The notes beneath the pieces are model-generated. The model was not told where the DNA came from and ran no database searches. It worked only from the letters and a program-made list of their open reading frames with translations. This document shows positions 22,968 to 30,470 of a DNA stretch of 34,238 nucleotides, piece by piece. The position numbers were made by a program, and so were the translations under genes. Origin of the DNA: a bacterium (lineage in GTDB: Bacteria > Patescibacteriota > Saccharimonadia > Saccharimonadales > Saccharimonadaceae); contig DAIDKB010000019.1 in the NCBI GenBank assembly GCA_027451105.1, forward strand, positions 1-34,238, in the 5' to 3' direction. Within the stretch, counting starts at the first letter, position 1; each line of letters opens with the position of its first letter.

Positions 22968-23735
22968 ATGGACAAACAAGACCACAACCATATCAACAGT
23001 GTTAAAGCCAGGCCATTGAAGAGCACTACGGCTTCATCAAGCGACAATATGCTTTTTAGTCCTAGCGAGCTGAAACAAATGCACCATAGCGAGAAGCTAT
23101 CGAAGATTCTCAAGATTGCCATTCCTTGTTTACTTGTTACTGTTATAGGAACAACTACTTATGCCCTACAGGGTAAGGTAAACCATCTACCAGATAATTA
23201 CTCAGTCGTTACTAGTGGCAATAGTAGTCAATTAAGTGTCCCAGCTTCTACTAATACTGGCAGTAGCCAATCGAGTGTTCCAACCCCTAGTAGAACTAGC
23301 GAGTCAACGAACCCAGCTTCAACAGATAGTCAAACTACCAATGACTCTAGTCTACAGGCTCAGTTGAATGCAATTCAGGCTCAAGCTACGGCTTCCGTGA
23401 ATGAAGCTGATGCTCAGGCGAATGCTAACGCAGCGCAGGCTGAGGCATCTATTCAGGCTAATAACGCCGCCATAGCACAAGAACAAGCTCAGGCGACGGC
23501 TGATTTAGCTAATGCTAATAGCACCGCCGTGACACCAGCCGAACAAGCCTCAGCCGCAGCCAGCGCGGCACGCCTCCAGTGTATTGCTCAAGCCATTGGA
23601 CAACTTTCGGCAGCTAATGACCAGCTAGATACACAAGCTGGCACAAGGGGCTTCAATGCTGTCGGTACGGTGAACGCGCAGGCTGATATCCAAAATCAGC
23701 TCACAAGCAGAATCGCCAGCTGTAACAACCAATAG
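22968..23735 (+). CDS. Membrane-anchored Ala/Gln-rich coiled-coil surface protein
   Basis: 255 residues, no known family. Residues 1-16 (MDKQDHNHINSVKARP) match the start of the protein at 31787. One transmembrane helix lies at about 48-67, followed by a Ser/Thr/Pro-rich linker (about 75-125) and a long Ala/Gln-rich helical region (about 128-200, with repeated A-Q-A and N-A-N-A), which should form a coiled coil outside the cell. A cysteine pair (C about 203 and C about 252) may close the C-terminal part. The start is supported by AAGGA 4 bases before the ATG. It follows the pilin array and may be a surface adhesin or stalk; the role is inferred. Confidence 0.7.
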   Translation: MDKQDHNHINSVKARPLKSTTASSSDNMLFSPSELKQMHHSEKLSKILKIAIPCLLVTVIGTTTYALQGKVNHLPDNYSVVTSGNSSQLSVPASTNTGSSQSSVPTPSRTSESTNPASTDSQTTNDSSLQAQLNAIQAQATASVNEADAQANANAAQAEASIQANNAAIAQEQAQATADLANANSTAVTPAEQASAAASAARLQCIAQAIGQLSAANDQLDTQAGTRGFNAVGTVNAQADIQNQLTSRIASCNNQ

Positions 23736-23770
23736 TTATTTTTTACGTGAATGCTATAATAAAAAATATA

Positions 23771-23812
23771 ATGGATACAAACTCGAATCAAGATAAAGGT
23801 GTTGCATGGTAA
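23771..23812 (+). CDS. 13-residue leader peptide upstream of the 23806 gene
   Basis: ATG 23771 lies 10 bases after an extended -10 box (TGC-TATAAT at 23755-23760) and encodes MDTNSNQDKGVAW. Its stop overlaps the next start (ATGGTAA). This arrangement would couple translation of a leaderless mini-ORF to the following gene, whose own AAAGG ribosome site lies within the mini-ORF. There is no homology support. Confidence 0.4.
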   Translation: MDTNSNQDKGVAW

Positions 23813-24099
23813 ACACGCTGTATGCGTTAGCTATTTTATTAAGTGTATTAGGGTTTGGTTCTGCTACTTCTGGTTCTACTTCTACTTCTTCTGTTTCTGA
23901 CCTATCCTTGTTCCTAGGGATTTTCTTATTCGTTTTGGCATTTATCATAGATAATAACAAACAGAAGGGTGAACGGGCGCAGTTTCTAATGATGTCTCGG
24001 GAGGACGCAGAAATATATATAAACAATACAAAAAATCCACAGTTACGAATTAAATTAGTAAAGGATTGGCAAAATCATCACATTTCAACAAAATTATAA
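23806..24099 (+). CDS. Small two-helix membrane protein
   Basis: 97 residues, unrecognised. Two hydrophobic segments (about 3-20 and 33-49) flank a Ser/Thr-rich loop (SATSGSTSTSSVSD). The C-terminal half is charged and probably cytoplasmic (DNNKQKGERAQFLMMSREDAEIYINN...). The start ATG 23806 is preceded by AAAGG with 6 bases of spacing. It lies between the coiled-coil surface protein and another small membrane protein and could belong to the same envelope-associated set. Confidence 0.6.
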   Translation: MVNTLYALAILLSVLGFGSATSGSTSTSSVSDLSLFLGIFLFVLAFIIDNNKQKGERAQFLMMSREDAEIYINNTKNPQLRIKLVKDWQNHHISTKL

Positions 24100-24189
24100 A
24101 CGAAGCGATGATAAGGGTAGTAAAGTTATTAATATGAGCAAATGCTTCTATATCAACATAACTAATCTCAAGTGGTCCAGGTAGCTCGT

Positions 24190-24522
24190 ATGGGTGATGA
24201 AGAATTCCCCAGGATTAATACCGGTAATGGCTTTCAGAATGACCTAATAGCCACGACCAACGATCGAATCAAGAAACAAGTGCTGGTAACTAGAGAGCTG
24301 CACGCTGCAGTGACAACGCTAGATAACTCGATTAAAGCGTTCAATGCGGAGTCCTTGGATCAGACTGATAAGTTAATTAAGCTCACGAAATCCATCAGGT
24401 TATTGAATATCGAGACCTCAAAGCAGACAAGTAAGTTGATTAAACTGACAAAGTGGGTAGTAATGCTCACGGTCGTACTCGTGATTGGGTTGATTATCCA
24501 ACTAGCTCTTAGTTTTAAATGA
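24190..24522 (+). CDS. Tail-anchored coiled-coil protein
   Basis: About 110 residues from ATG 24190 (a GTG at 24172 is an alternative start). The middle is heptad-like with an internal duplication: T-D-K-L-I-K-L-T-K-S and T-S-K-L-I-K-L-T-K-W about 23 residues apart. One C-terminal transmembrane helix (VVMLTVVLVIGLIIQLAL) ends five residues before the stop, the layout of a tail-anchored protein or a small secretion-system subunit. No family is recognised. It faces the coupling-ATPase gene convergently with an 84-base gap that lacks a clear hairpin. Confidence 0.6.
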   Translation: MGDEEFPRINTGNGFQNDLIATTNDRIKKQVLVTRELHAAVTTLDNSIKAFNAESLDQTDKLIKLTKSIRLLNIETSKQTSKLIKLTKWVVMLTVVLVIGLIIQLALSFK

Positions 24523-24606
24523 GTTATTAACTAAAGGTTTGTCCTGTTGAGGGAGTTATATACGGAAAGATAGATGGCTATCCTGACTAGATATGAGACT
24601 GCCTTG

Positions 24607-27291
24607 CTAAACATTGTGCATAACCTTATTGCTATCACCCTTCACACTCTTGGCTCTACTAGCTTTTCGTACGGGCTTGGTTGAATCCGAACCAAACAAC
24701 GACTCCATATATTTTTCAACCTCCGCTTTAGGTGTACTGTATGTAGCTCTGCTATAAGAGACGACGGTTTTCATCGTCTCATCAGAGCCGGTGACATCAA
24801 GCTGTATTGTCTGTCCGGAAAAAGCTTCCTCACTGACATCGCCGCTGGTCTTCATATAGAAGTGATAAGGCTCAAGATTCACTATATCGCCCGTTTTAAC
24901 CTCGGGTTTCATGTAGGGTAGAATAAATGCTTCATCATCTGGACTGGCTTTTAAACAGATCATCGTAGCGGCGTTGCCGGCTACGATCTTAACAACGCTC
25001 TTGTCTTCGATTTGAGCTATATTCTGATGAGATACGATCAGTGAAACATGGAACTTACGCCCTTCGCTGGTTATTTCTGAAAATCTCGGCGTGGCAAAAT
25101 TCTGAAATTCGTCGACATAGACAAAGAAATCCCGTCGCTTGTCTTCCGGGATCTTTGTGCGCTGGTAAGCGGCCATCCAGATGAATGATGTCAGAATGGT
25201 GCCGAAGAAAAAGCTTTGATCTTCGCCGATATCGCCCTTGGACAAGTTAACCAACAATATCTTGCCTTCGTTCATAACGTCACCAATCCGCACGGTGCTT
25301 TTTTCTTGCATCAGAATATGCCTGGACATCTTCGAGGTAATAAAATGACCCAAGCGATGCGTTAGTGGCGCAGTGGCACTCGACATCTGCATACTGCCAA
25401 GTAATTTGAACTCTTTTTCCCAAAATTGCTTGAGGACAGGGTCTTTCAGACTCTTGGCAACTTCCTTCTGGTATTTCTTATCTGTCAGTAATCGTTGCAA
25501 GGTATACAGGCTCGGGTTAGGTGTTTGTAACGCCGTCAAAGTAGCGCTACGCAAGATATGCTCCATCCGTGGGCCCCATTGTTTCTCTTCGGAAAGCTTG
25601 GCGAATATTGAGAGGACTGTACTGGTAATCCACTCCTGCCTATCGTCATCGTCCTCAAAATCGATGCCAGGATTAAGGATGTTAAGCCCTATCGGGTTTT
25701 CTCGGTCGGATGGGTCAAAGACGATCACGTCTTTTTGTCGGTGTTCAGGCACGATCCGAAGAAGTTCTCGAAACATATCTCCGTGTGGATCGAAGACGGC
25801 TACGCCTTTGCCATTTTCCATATCTTGGTAAATGGAATTCATAAGGAGCGTTGTTTTACCCGTACCAGTCTTGCCGATAACATAGGTATGCTTTTGACGT
25901 TGCGGTAGCGTCATACCAATAGGCGACCTCTTGCCATCAAATTCGTTGACACCGACCACTATGTCGAACTGCGAGTTGTCGCCTTTAAGCGACAATGGGG
26001 CGGGAAGCTCATGGCTGCGATTCTTAATGAGACCCTCTGTTTTGGTCAGGGCGGTATTAGGGAAATGATACAAGTCAGATAATTCGGAGCTGGAAACAAT
26101 CGTCGGTTTGCTGATAACGTGAGGAGACAATACTCGCTGTTTAAATCTTGCCAGGTTTTTACTGCCAGGCGAAAATAACGGTATGTTTTTCCGGACACTA
26201 ATCGATTGGCGCAAGCTAGAGAATGGCTGAAACGATGAGACGATGGCCTCAACCCGACTTCCAATAGCATTAGCGTCAGGTGAAGCGACTAGTATACGCA
26301 TCGATACCTCAAATTGGTATTGGTCTATTTTTTGTTTAATCAAAGTGCCCAACTCCAATTCATACGGATTCGAACCAGGTGACCGACCATGAGATGATTT
26401 TGGCAAGTCGTTGGTGGAAAAGGCGATGAATACATAAGAAATAACCTTCGCGATCAATGTCAGTATGAAGAACGGTAGGACCACTAATTTAAACAGAATA
26501 CCTAGAATATTTATGTTGTGAGCATTAAGCTGCGACGACAAATCTTTGCTAAGCGCAATCCGGTTTCGAATGTTTTGTTCTCTCCGCACGACGACACTAT
26601 GCGTGTTCTTTAAAACTGGTACGGCTACAATCTGGAATGCGACAAGTTCGCCCGAAGCAAGACTACGCATATGCCCAGTCAAATAAGATGTCGGGTCATG
26701 TTCGGCTAGCGCCTTATTGTCTTCTAGTGGCAATATATAATCGCTCTTAAACGCGAGCTCGACAACACCGACTGATGAACCGGATAGTTCTGTCAGATAA
26801 TCCTCCGTCTCTTCGACCTTGAGACCAGGTAGGAATGACAGAAGAGTCCTTCTTATCGTTTCTACTTCCCCGGCGGGAACCATCGTGACGTATCGTATGC
26901 CATTGTCTCTAGTGGCAACCAGTTCTAAAGAATATGGTTGTTTACGTCCAGCTAGTCGTTCCCAGAAACCGCGATATTTTACAAGATCACGCATAATGAT
27001 ATGTAGTTGCTCAGTAGCATAGGCCGACTTGGACGTATCGGTCGGAAAGGTCATACGTAAAAAGGTGTACGTAATCTCCCGCTTACCGACGCCGAAGAGC
27101 CTTAGTAGAAAAGCGGTGAAAACTCGAGTTTGCCGCACGGCCTTTACCACAAGCAAAATGATAATGTAGGCAATGCTACACTCGATAAGTAAAGCGCCGA
27201 TGATAATAACCAGTGTCAATCCCGCATTTAAATGATGCTCTACGGTGTAACGAGCCGGGCCATTTATGATAATATCTAAAAAGTTTTGCAT
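24607..27291 (-). CDS. TraG/VirD4-like coupling ATPase (type IV secretion DNA-binding)
   Basis: 894-residue membrane ATPase. Transmembrane segments lie at about 25-50 and 258-290. The motor domain has Walker A GKTGTGKTT near 473-481, FDPHGDMFREL, and Walker B VYVDEFQNFATP near 722-733, then a C-terminal L-I-V-S-H-Q-N-I-A-Q motif as in TraG/TraD recognition domains. Coupling proteins hand DNA to a conjugation channel; related Patescibacterial ATPases of this type may serve other secretion roles. It is the strongest sign that the island can be moved between cells. No relaxase is recognisable nearby unless the 16860 protein acts as one. Confidence 0.82.
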   Translation of the reverse strand: MQNFLDIIINGPARYTVEHHLNAGLTLVIIIGALLIECSIAYIIILLVVKAVRQTRVFTAFLLRLFGVGKREITYTFLRMTFPTDTSKSAYATEQLHIIMRDLVKYRGFWERLAGRKQPYSLELVATRDNGIRYVTMVPAGEVETIRRTLLSFLPGLKVEETEDYLTELSGSSVGVVELAFKSDYILPLEDNKALAEHDPTSYLTGHMRSLASGELVAFQIVAVPVLKNTHSVVVRREQNIRNRIALSKDLSSQLNAHNINILGILFKLVVLPFFILTLIAKVISYVFIAFSTNDLPKSSHGRSPGSNPYELELGTLIKQKIDQYQFEVSMRILVASPDANAIGSRVEAIVSSFQPFSSLRQSISVRKNIPLFSPGSKNLARFKQRVLSPHVISKPTIVSSSELSDLYHFPNTALTKTEGLIKNRSHELPAPLSLKGDNSQFDIVVGVNEFDGKRSPIGMTLPQRQKHTYVIGKTGTGKTTLLMNSIYQDMENGKGVAVFDPHGDMFRELLRIVPEHRQKDVIVFDPSDRENPIGLNILNPGIDFEDDDDRQEWITSTVLSIFAKLSEEKQWGPRMEHILRSATLTALQTPNPSLYTLQRLLTDKKYQKEVAKSLKDPVLKQFWEKEFKLLGSMQMSSATAPLTHRLGHFITSKMSRHILMQEKSTVRIGDVMNEGKILLVNLSKGDIGEDQSFFFGTILTSFIWMAAYQRTKIPEDKRRDFFVYVDEFQNFATPRFSEITSEGRKFHVSLIVSHQNIAQIEDKSVVKIVAGNAATMICLKASPDDEAFILPYMKPEVKTGDIVNLEPYHFYMKTSGDVSEEAFSGQTIQLDVTGSDETMKTVVSYSRATYSTPKAEVEKYMESLFGSDSTKPVRKASRAKSVKGDSNKVMHNV

Positions 27292-27552
27292 GCGGGCGCC
27301 TTTCTAGGATACATAACACCTGAAGCACCCGCACCTTGCCATGAGTCGCGTATCTGAGAATATAATAACACCTTGAGCGCAGAATATTGCAATAATACTA
27401 TTATATTGTAAAATAATCAGCTTATGTTTAAAACGTGCAGTATCGTTAAGTAGTCATAACGTGTATTGATAACGTGTTAGTTAATTTAGTTGTCGATTAC
27501 CTTAAGGATGTTGATCAGGTAACTATTCAGGAACTAATAGCTAGTTAATTCC
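27292..27552. other. AT-rich non-coding stretch upstream of the coupling ATPase
   Basis: No gene seen. It probably holds the ATPase promoter on the minus strand. AT content is clearly higher than in neighbouring regions, and this AT-rich character continues to about 29450, suggesting a separate origin for that segment. Confidence 0.4.
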
Positions 27553-27584
27553 GTTCTAACTTTCACCAAAGTACTGTACCAAAA
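27553..27584 (+). repeat. Cassette-boundary direct repeat, copy 1
   Basis: GTTCTAACTTTCACCAAAGT followed by ACTGTACCAAAA. Copies 2 and 3 are at 28200 and 29137. It lies upstream of the 27717 gene. Confidence 0.8.
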
Positions 27585-27600
27585 CGAGATTTATGAATTT

Positions 27601-27620
27601 AGAACCGTTAATCCGGTTCT
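27601..27620 (+). promoter_or_regulatory. Palindrome upstream of the 27717 gene
   Basis: AGAACCG-TTAATC-CGGTTCT, perfect 7-base arms; a likely operator or hairpin about 100 bases before the gene. Confidence 0.5.
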
Positions 27621-27716
27621 ATTTCTTTGTTACAAAATAGGGCATTTTGACACTCTATCTGTTATTTGGTTCTAACCTCGATTGTTATTTGCTACCTGTA
27701 AGCACATAATATAAAT

Positions 27717-28178
27717 ATGGAACGTAAGTTACTTAGGGTACCACTTTATATCTGGATCATACAGATTGTCTATGTCATTGTCTCGTTAAGCTTACTATTG
27801 TTCTTGTTGCAGAGCATGACTGTCGGCTCAGTGTCGTTCTGGGGACGTAAACTGTTCATCATTGTTTTTGTCGTCGTGATGCTGGCTGCAAATGTGTTAT
27901 GGAGATTGTTGATTCGTAAGAAGAGAAATGTTCTAACGGTAATAGTTATCCTTTTCGCCTTCTTGCTAAACAGTGTGGTCGCACAAGTCTTTACGCTCAG
28001 AAGTGCACATAGTAGTTTTGATAACTACTATCATTTCAGAGGTTGTGTTCAACTCATTACTAAATCTGACACTGAAGCAACATGCAAACTCGCGTCTGGT
28101 GAAACGATAAAGATCGTAGACTATAAGGACGAGTGGTATCTTGATGGAGACTTACCGAATAGCTCATTTGGTTTTTAG
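27717..28178 (+). CDS. Hypothetical three-helix membrane protein
   Basis: 153 residues, unrecognised. Three hydrophobic segments (about 9-32, 43-63 and 73-93) are followed by a polar C-terminal domain of about 55 residues with two cysteines (F-R-G-C-V-Q and A-T-C-K-L), which would lie outside the cytoplasm if the N-terminus is inside. The ATG directly follows an AT-rich -10-like sequence (TAATAT), suggesting a leaderless message. It sits between two copies of a 30-base direct repeat, as if it were a cassette. Confidence 0.6.
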   Translation: MERKLLRVPLYIWIIQIVYVIVSLSLLLFLLQSMTVGSVSFWGRKLFIIVFVVVMLAANVLWRLLIRKKRNVLTVIVILFAFLLNSVVAQVFTLRSAHSSFDNYYHFRGCVQLITKSDTEATCKLASGETIKIVDYKDEWYLDGDLPNSSFGF

Positions 28179-28199
28179 AAAAGCTAGACTGACAACTCA

Positions 28200-28231
28200 G
28201 TTCTAACTTTTACCAAAGTGCTGTACCAAAA
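28200..28231 (+). repeat. Cassette-boundary direct repeat, copy 2
   Basis: GTTCTAACTTTTACCAAAGT followed by GCTGTACCAAAA, starting 21 bases after the stop of the 27717 gene. Confidence 0.8.
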
Positions 28232-28276
28232 TTATTATGCTTGCGTTACGTTCTGATATGAAGATACTTAATTCAT

Positions 28277-29143
28277 ATGGGACGTGTTTTTAGTATTGAG
28301 CAAATTCATAATCAAGCAGAGAGTATACCTACTCCCGAGGACTTCGATTATGCGATCGATCATTTCAAGCAAGCTGTAGGCGATGAAATCGAAGCCGAGA
28401 ACATAGACGGTGCACTTATCTACGGTTCTGTTGCCATTAAAGCGTATACACTACGAAGTGATCTCGATTGTTTGATAGTTCCTTATGACCATTCGCTTCC
28501 GAGTTTAGCTGCCATATCACGAATTTTAAAGGCGTCCAATCCAACTGGTCGCATTGAGATGAGTGCAATCATCCACCCTCGTTCGAGGCTATCGTCAGGT
28601 GCACATGAAATTGATCGTTATTTTGGAAATCATTTAAGTGGCTCAGCTCGTCTTGTCTATGGAGAAGATCCAGCAGAATATATTCGTTTTCCAGATTATG
28701 GCTCTGAAACTCACCTACTTGCGTATATTAGGCATAAGAAAAGGAGCGTTGCTACAGCTGTTACGTCTGAAGGACCTGATATGTATAAAGGCTTACAGCG
28801 TATTCTTGAGCTACCTTTAGCAATAGGAAGAAAAGCCTTGCGCGTTTTAGATGAGATGAACGGTACTCAAGCAGCAACTTCAGATAGTGCGAACAAAAGT
28901 GTCATAGTACCTGCGTCGCTTGAGCTATTCGACTCATTCGGTCTTGAGGACGTTCCTGGCACGATTATTAAGTTAGATCGTAAATACAGTGAAGTGCTTA
29001 AAGGTACAATTGAAGGAAGTATAACTGAGCTTGAGTACACGGCTTTAATTGATGAAATTCAGTCCCAGGGTGGTAAGGTAAGTGAATGGCTGGATGAATT
29101 TGATGACGCTTTAGTAGATATTTTTAACAGAGAGCAGTTCTAA
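28277..29143 (+). CDS. Nucleotidyltransferase-fold protein
   Basis: 288 residues. The DNA polymerase beta-type nucleotidyltransferase signature is clear: Y-G-S (G50-S51) followed by S-D-L-D (D62 and D64 as metal ligands), with E94 in GRIEMSA as a candidate third acidic residue. The C-terminal two thirds are helical and unfamiliar. Members of this fold include antibiotic adenylyltransferases, tRNA-modifying enzymes and the toxin halves of AbiE or MNT/HEPN systems; the position on a mobile element makes a defence or stability role plausible but unproven. Its last codons and stop overlap copy 3 of the direct repeat. No antitoxin-like partner overlaps it, although an XRE regulator follows 98 bases later. 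Confidence 0.7.
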   Translation: MGRVFSIEQIHNQAESIPTPEDFDYAIDHFKQAVGDEIEAENIDGALIYGSVAIKAYTLRSDLDCLIVPYDHSLPSLAAISRILKASNPTGRIEMSAIIHPRSRLSSGAHEIDRYFGNHLSGSARLVYGEDPAEYIRFPDYGSETHLLAYIRHKKRSVATAVTSEGPDMYKGLQRILELPLAIGRKALRVLDEMNGTQAATSDSANKSVIVPASLELFDSFGLEDVPGTIIKLDRKYSEVLKGTIEGSITELEYTALIDEIQSQGGKVSEWLDEFDDALVDIFNREQF

Positions 29144-29164
29144 CTTTTACCAAAGTGCTGTGCC
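29137..29164 (+). repeat. Cassette-boundary direct repeat, copy 3
   Basis: GTTCTAACTTTTACCAAAGT followed by GCTGTGCC. It overlaps the last seven bases, including the stop, of the nucleotidyltransferase gene. Confidence 0.8.
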
Positions 29165-29241
29165 GTATTCTCGACTTGCAAACAACAAATTAAAATATGC
29201 TTGTTATATTTAATCCACCGAATACGTTACAATATATGTAA

Positions 29242-29454
29242 ATGATAGACAATCAAGATAAGGCGATTGCTAAACGGATTAAACAGTACCGTAAACAAAG
29301 CGGTCTGACTCAAGTTGCCCTAGCTGAAAAAGCAGGAGTAGCCCCAAACACGGTTGCAAGGTTGGAACGTGGCATACATAAGGCATCGTCACTAACTATC
29401 GAGAAATTGTCGAAAGCTCTAGGTGTCAAAGCCTCAGATATCCTCGATTATTGA
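29242..29454 (+). CDS. XRE-family HTH transcriptional regulator
   Basis: 70 residues, a single Cro/CI-type helix-turn-helix domain. The core is L-T-Q-V-A-L-A-E-K-A-G-V-A-P-N-T-V-A-R-L-E-R-G (about 22-44), then S-L-T-I-E-K-L-S-K-A-L-G-V. A TACAAT box at 29228-29233 lies 8 bases before the ATG, so the message is probably leaderless. It may repress itself or the nucleotidyltransferase gene upstream, or act as an island regulator. Its end overlaps the convergent 29448 gene by 7 bases. Confidence 0.88.
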   Translation: MIDNQDKAIAKRIKQYRKQSGLTQVALAEKAGVAPNTVARLERGIHKASSLTIEKLSKALGVKASDILDY

Positions 29455-29654
29455 GATTTATCGCGCTTATCAATCTTTTTCTTGATATTGAAGAAACGTT
29501 CTGGTTCGCTCACCGCGAGCTTATGCAAGTCAGAGCCAATACCTTCAAGCTTTTTGCGTGCGTCCTCTAATGTTGAATTCTTAGAAACATGCAGCTTCAT
29601 ATAACGCAGGACTGCTTCGACATCTTCGTCGCTAATTTCGTATGGTTTTGTCAT
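29448..29654 (-). CDS. Small hypothetical helical protein
   Basis: 68 residues, unrecognised. It is charged and predicted mostly helical (DEDVEAVLRYMKLHVSKN..., then R-K-K-L-E-G-I-G), ending in a Lys/Asp-rich tail. No motif for catalysis is seen. It is 15 bases downstream of the PLD-type gene on the same strand and probably cotranscribed with it; by size and order it could be a partner or immunity-type protein, which is a guess. Confidence 0.55.
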   Translation of the reverse strand: MTKPYEISDEDVEAVLRYMKLHVSKNSTLEDARKKLEGIGSDLHKLAVSEPERFFNIKKKIDKRDKSQ

Positions 29655-29669
29655 ATTATTTCCATTGTA

Positions 29670-30152
29670 TCACCGAACAAAGTCATCTATCTTTACAAAA
29701 CGAATCATTTGCCATGCTAGTTGAGCAGACTCAATCCGGCGCATAACCTCGCAGCTATTATTTTGCGAGAGAATATTAAGGCTTCCTTCATAGAGAACTA
29801 GCCTATCAATAATAGCTAGTTTTCGGTGATGACCACCAGTGAAAAGTACATTAACACCCATATGTTGGAGCTTTGATAGAGCGAATCGTGCATCACTACG
29901 CATCCTTTCGTTATCGTGAGTTTCAGGGTCCCGAGTATTGATAGTGATTCTGACATGCTTTGACTTCAGCTTTTGCAAGGACGGCATTAGTAGTTCCAAA
30001 CGTCTACTAGTGACGAACGGACTCTCAATGATGACCTCGCTGCGACAGTTTTTAAGGTCTTTCGCGAAACGGGTATAAAATGTACTGTCATCGTAGAGAG
30101 TGGAGTTAACTAAATCGTTAGTTGTGCCTGAGCGCCTATTAAACCAAAGCAT
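29670..30152 (-). CDS. PLD-type (HKD motif) phosphodiesterase/nuclease
   Basis: 160 residues. A single HKD motif is complete: H109-x-K111, D116, G123-S124 and N126 in HRKLAIIDRLVLYEGSLN. Proteins of this size with one HKD motif usually act as dimers and include Nuc-type endonucleases. No signal peptide is seen, so it is predicted to be cytoplasmic. The start is the second of two in-frame ATGs because AGGAGG (30162-30167) ends 9 bases before it and directly touches the first. On a mobile element it may be a defence or competition nuclease; that role is inferred. Confidence 0.78.
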   Translation of the reverse strand: MLWFNRRSGTTNDLVNSTLYDDSTFYTRFAKDLKNCRSEVIIESPFVTSRRLELLMPSLQKLKSKHVRITINTRDPETHDNERMRSDARFALSKLQHMGVNVLFTGGHHRKLAIIDRLVLYEGSLNILSQNNSCEVMRRIESAQLAWQMIRFVKIDDFVR

Positions 30153-30231
30153 TGTTGTCATCCTCCTGGTTCAGGTAATATACTTCATCGTCTACCAAAA
30201 CGACGCCAAGGTTAGCTAGTTTACTCTGCAT
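30139..30231 (-). CDS. Possible 30-residue ORF overlapping the PLD gene start
   Basis: ATG 30231 encodes MQSKLANLGVVLVDDEVYYL and ten more residues, and it contains the ribosome site of the PLD gene. The frame stays open upstream past GTG 30282 into the ACCA-terminator at 30283, so this may be the tail of a gene truncated there. No homology is recognised. Confidence 0.35.
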   Translation of the reverse strand: MQSKLANLGVVLVDDEVYYLNQEDDNNALV

Positions 30232-30285
30232 CAGATATAAACTTGGCAAAATATGGTTCCACCTACTATCCAGTGAGCGCACCAA

Positions 30286-30325
30286 TATAAACACCCACCT
30301 TGTGTGGGTTTTTATATTGGTATGT
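30286..30325. terminator. Symmetric ACCA-type terminator 1
   Basis: ACCAATATAAA and ACCCAC arms pair with GTGGGT and TTTATATTGGT (30281-30322). It directly follows GAGCGCACCA, which looks like a tRNA 3' end although no tRNA precedes it. Usable in both directions. Confidence 0.7.
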
Positions 30326-30378
30326 TGTAGTTGTCCTAATTCTCGACCTCTTCAAAATATAAAATAGTCGAGATTGCC

Positions 30379-30398
30379 CCGGCCGCCCCAGCGGCCGG
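30379..30398. repeat. GC-rich palindrome before attR
   Basis: CCGGCCGC-CCCA-GCGGCCGG, a perfect 8-bp stem five bases before the right attachment core. A related hairpin precedes the degenerate core at 31269, so the two units flank the transposase gene. Confidence 0.8.
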
Positions 30399-30402
30399 GA
30401 GC

Positions 30403-30426
30403 TTAGAGTCTCTTCACCCGCACCAA
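30403..30426 (+). repeat. Right attachment core (attR)
   Basis: Exact 24-base copy of the tRNA-Gly 3' end (14677-14700), not preceded by the rest of a tRNA. It marks the right end of the island. Confidence 0.85.
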
Positions 30427-30429
30427 ATA

Positions 30430-30459
30430 AAGAATCCAGCCTTGTCGCTGGATTTTTAA
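30430..30459 (+). terminator. Terminator behind attR
   Basis: AATCCAGC-CTTGTC-GCTGGATTTTT, probably the original terminator of tRNA-Gly displaced by the insertion. Confidence 0.75.
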
Positions 30460-30470
30460 TATGTGGCACT

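Larger units (their letters stand above)
14677..30426. mobile_element. Integrative (mobilizable) element in tRNA-Gly, about 15.7 kb
   Basis: Bounded by the exact 24-base direct repeat at both ends. The recombinase gene abuts the left end, as in most tRNA-integrated islands. The cargo includes a replication-relaxation protein and a TraG/VirD4-type coupling ATPase, which suggest transfer between cells, and a phase-variable pilin cluster. No relaxase, VirB4-type ATPase or mating-channel set is recognisable, so it is more likely mobilizable than self-transmissible. Boundaries are seen directly; mobility is inferred. Confidence 0.8.

Noticed and set aside
27553-29164. Integron attC sites
   Set aside because: The repeats lack a clear pair of inverted core sites with an imperfect stem, and no tyrosine integrase gene is in the window.
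27553-29164. CRISPR array
   Set aside because: Only three copies, about 650 and 940 bases apart with genes between them, and no cas genes.
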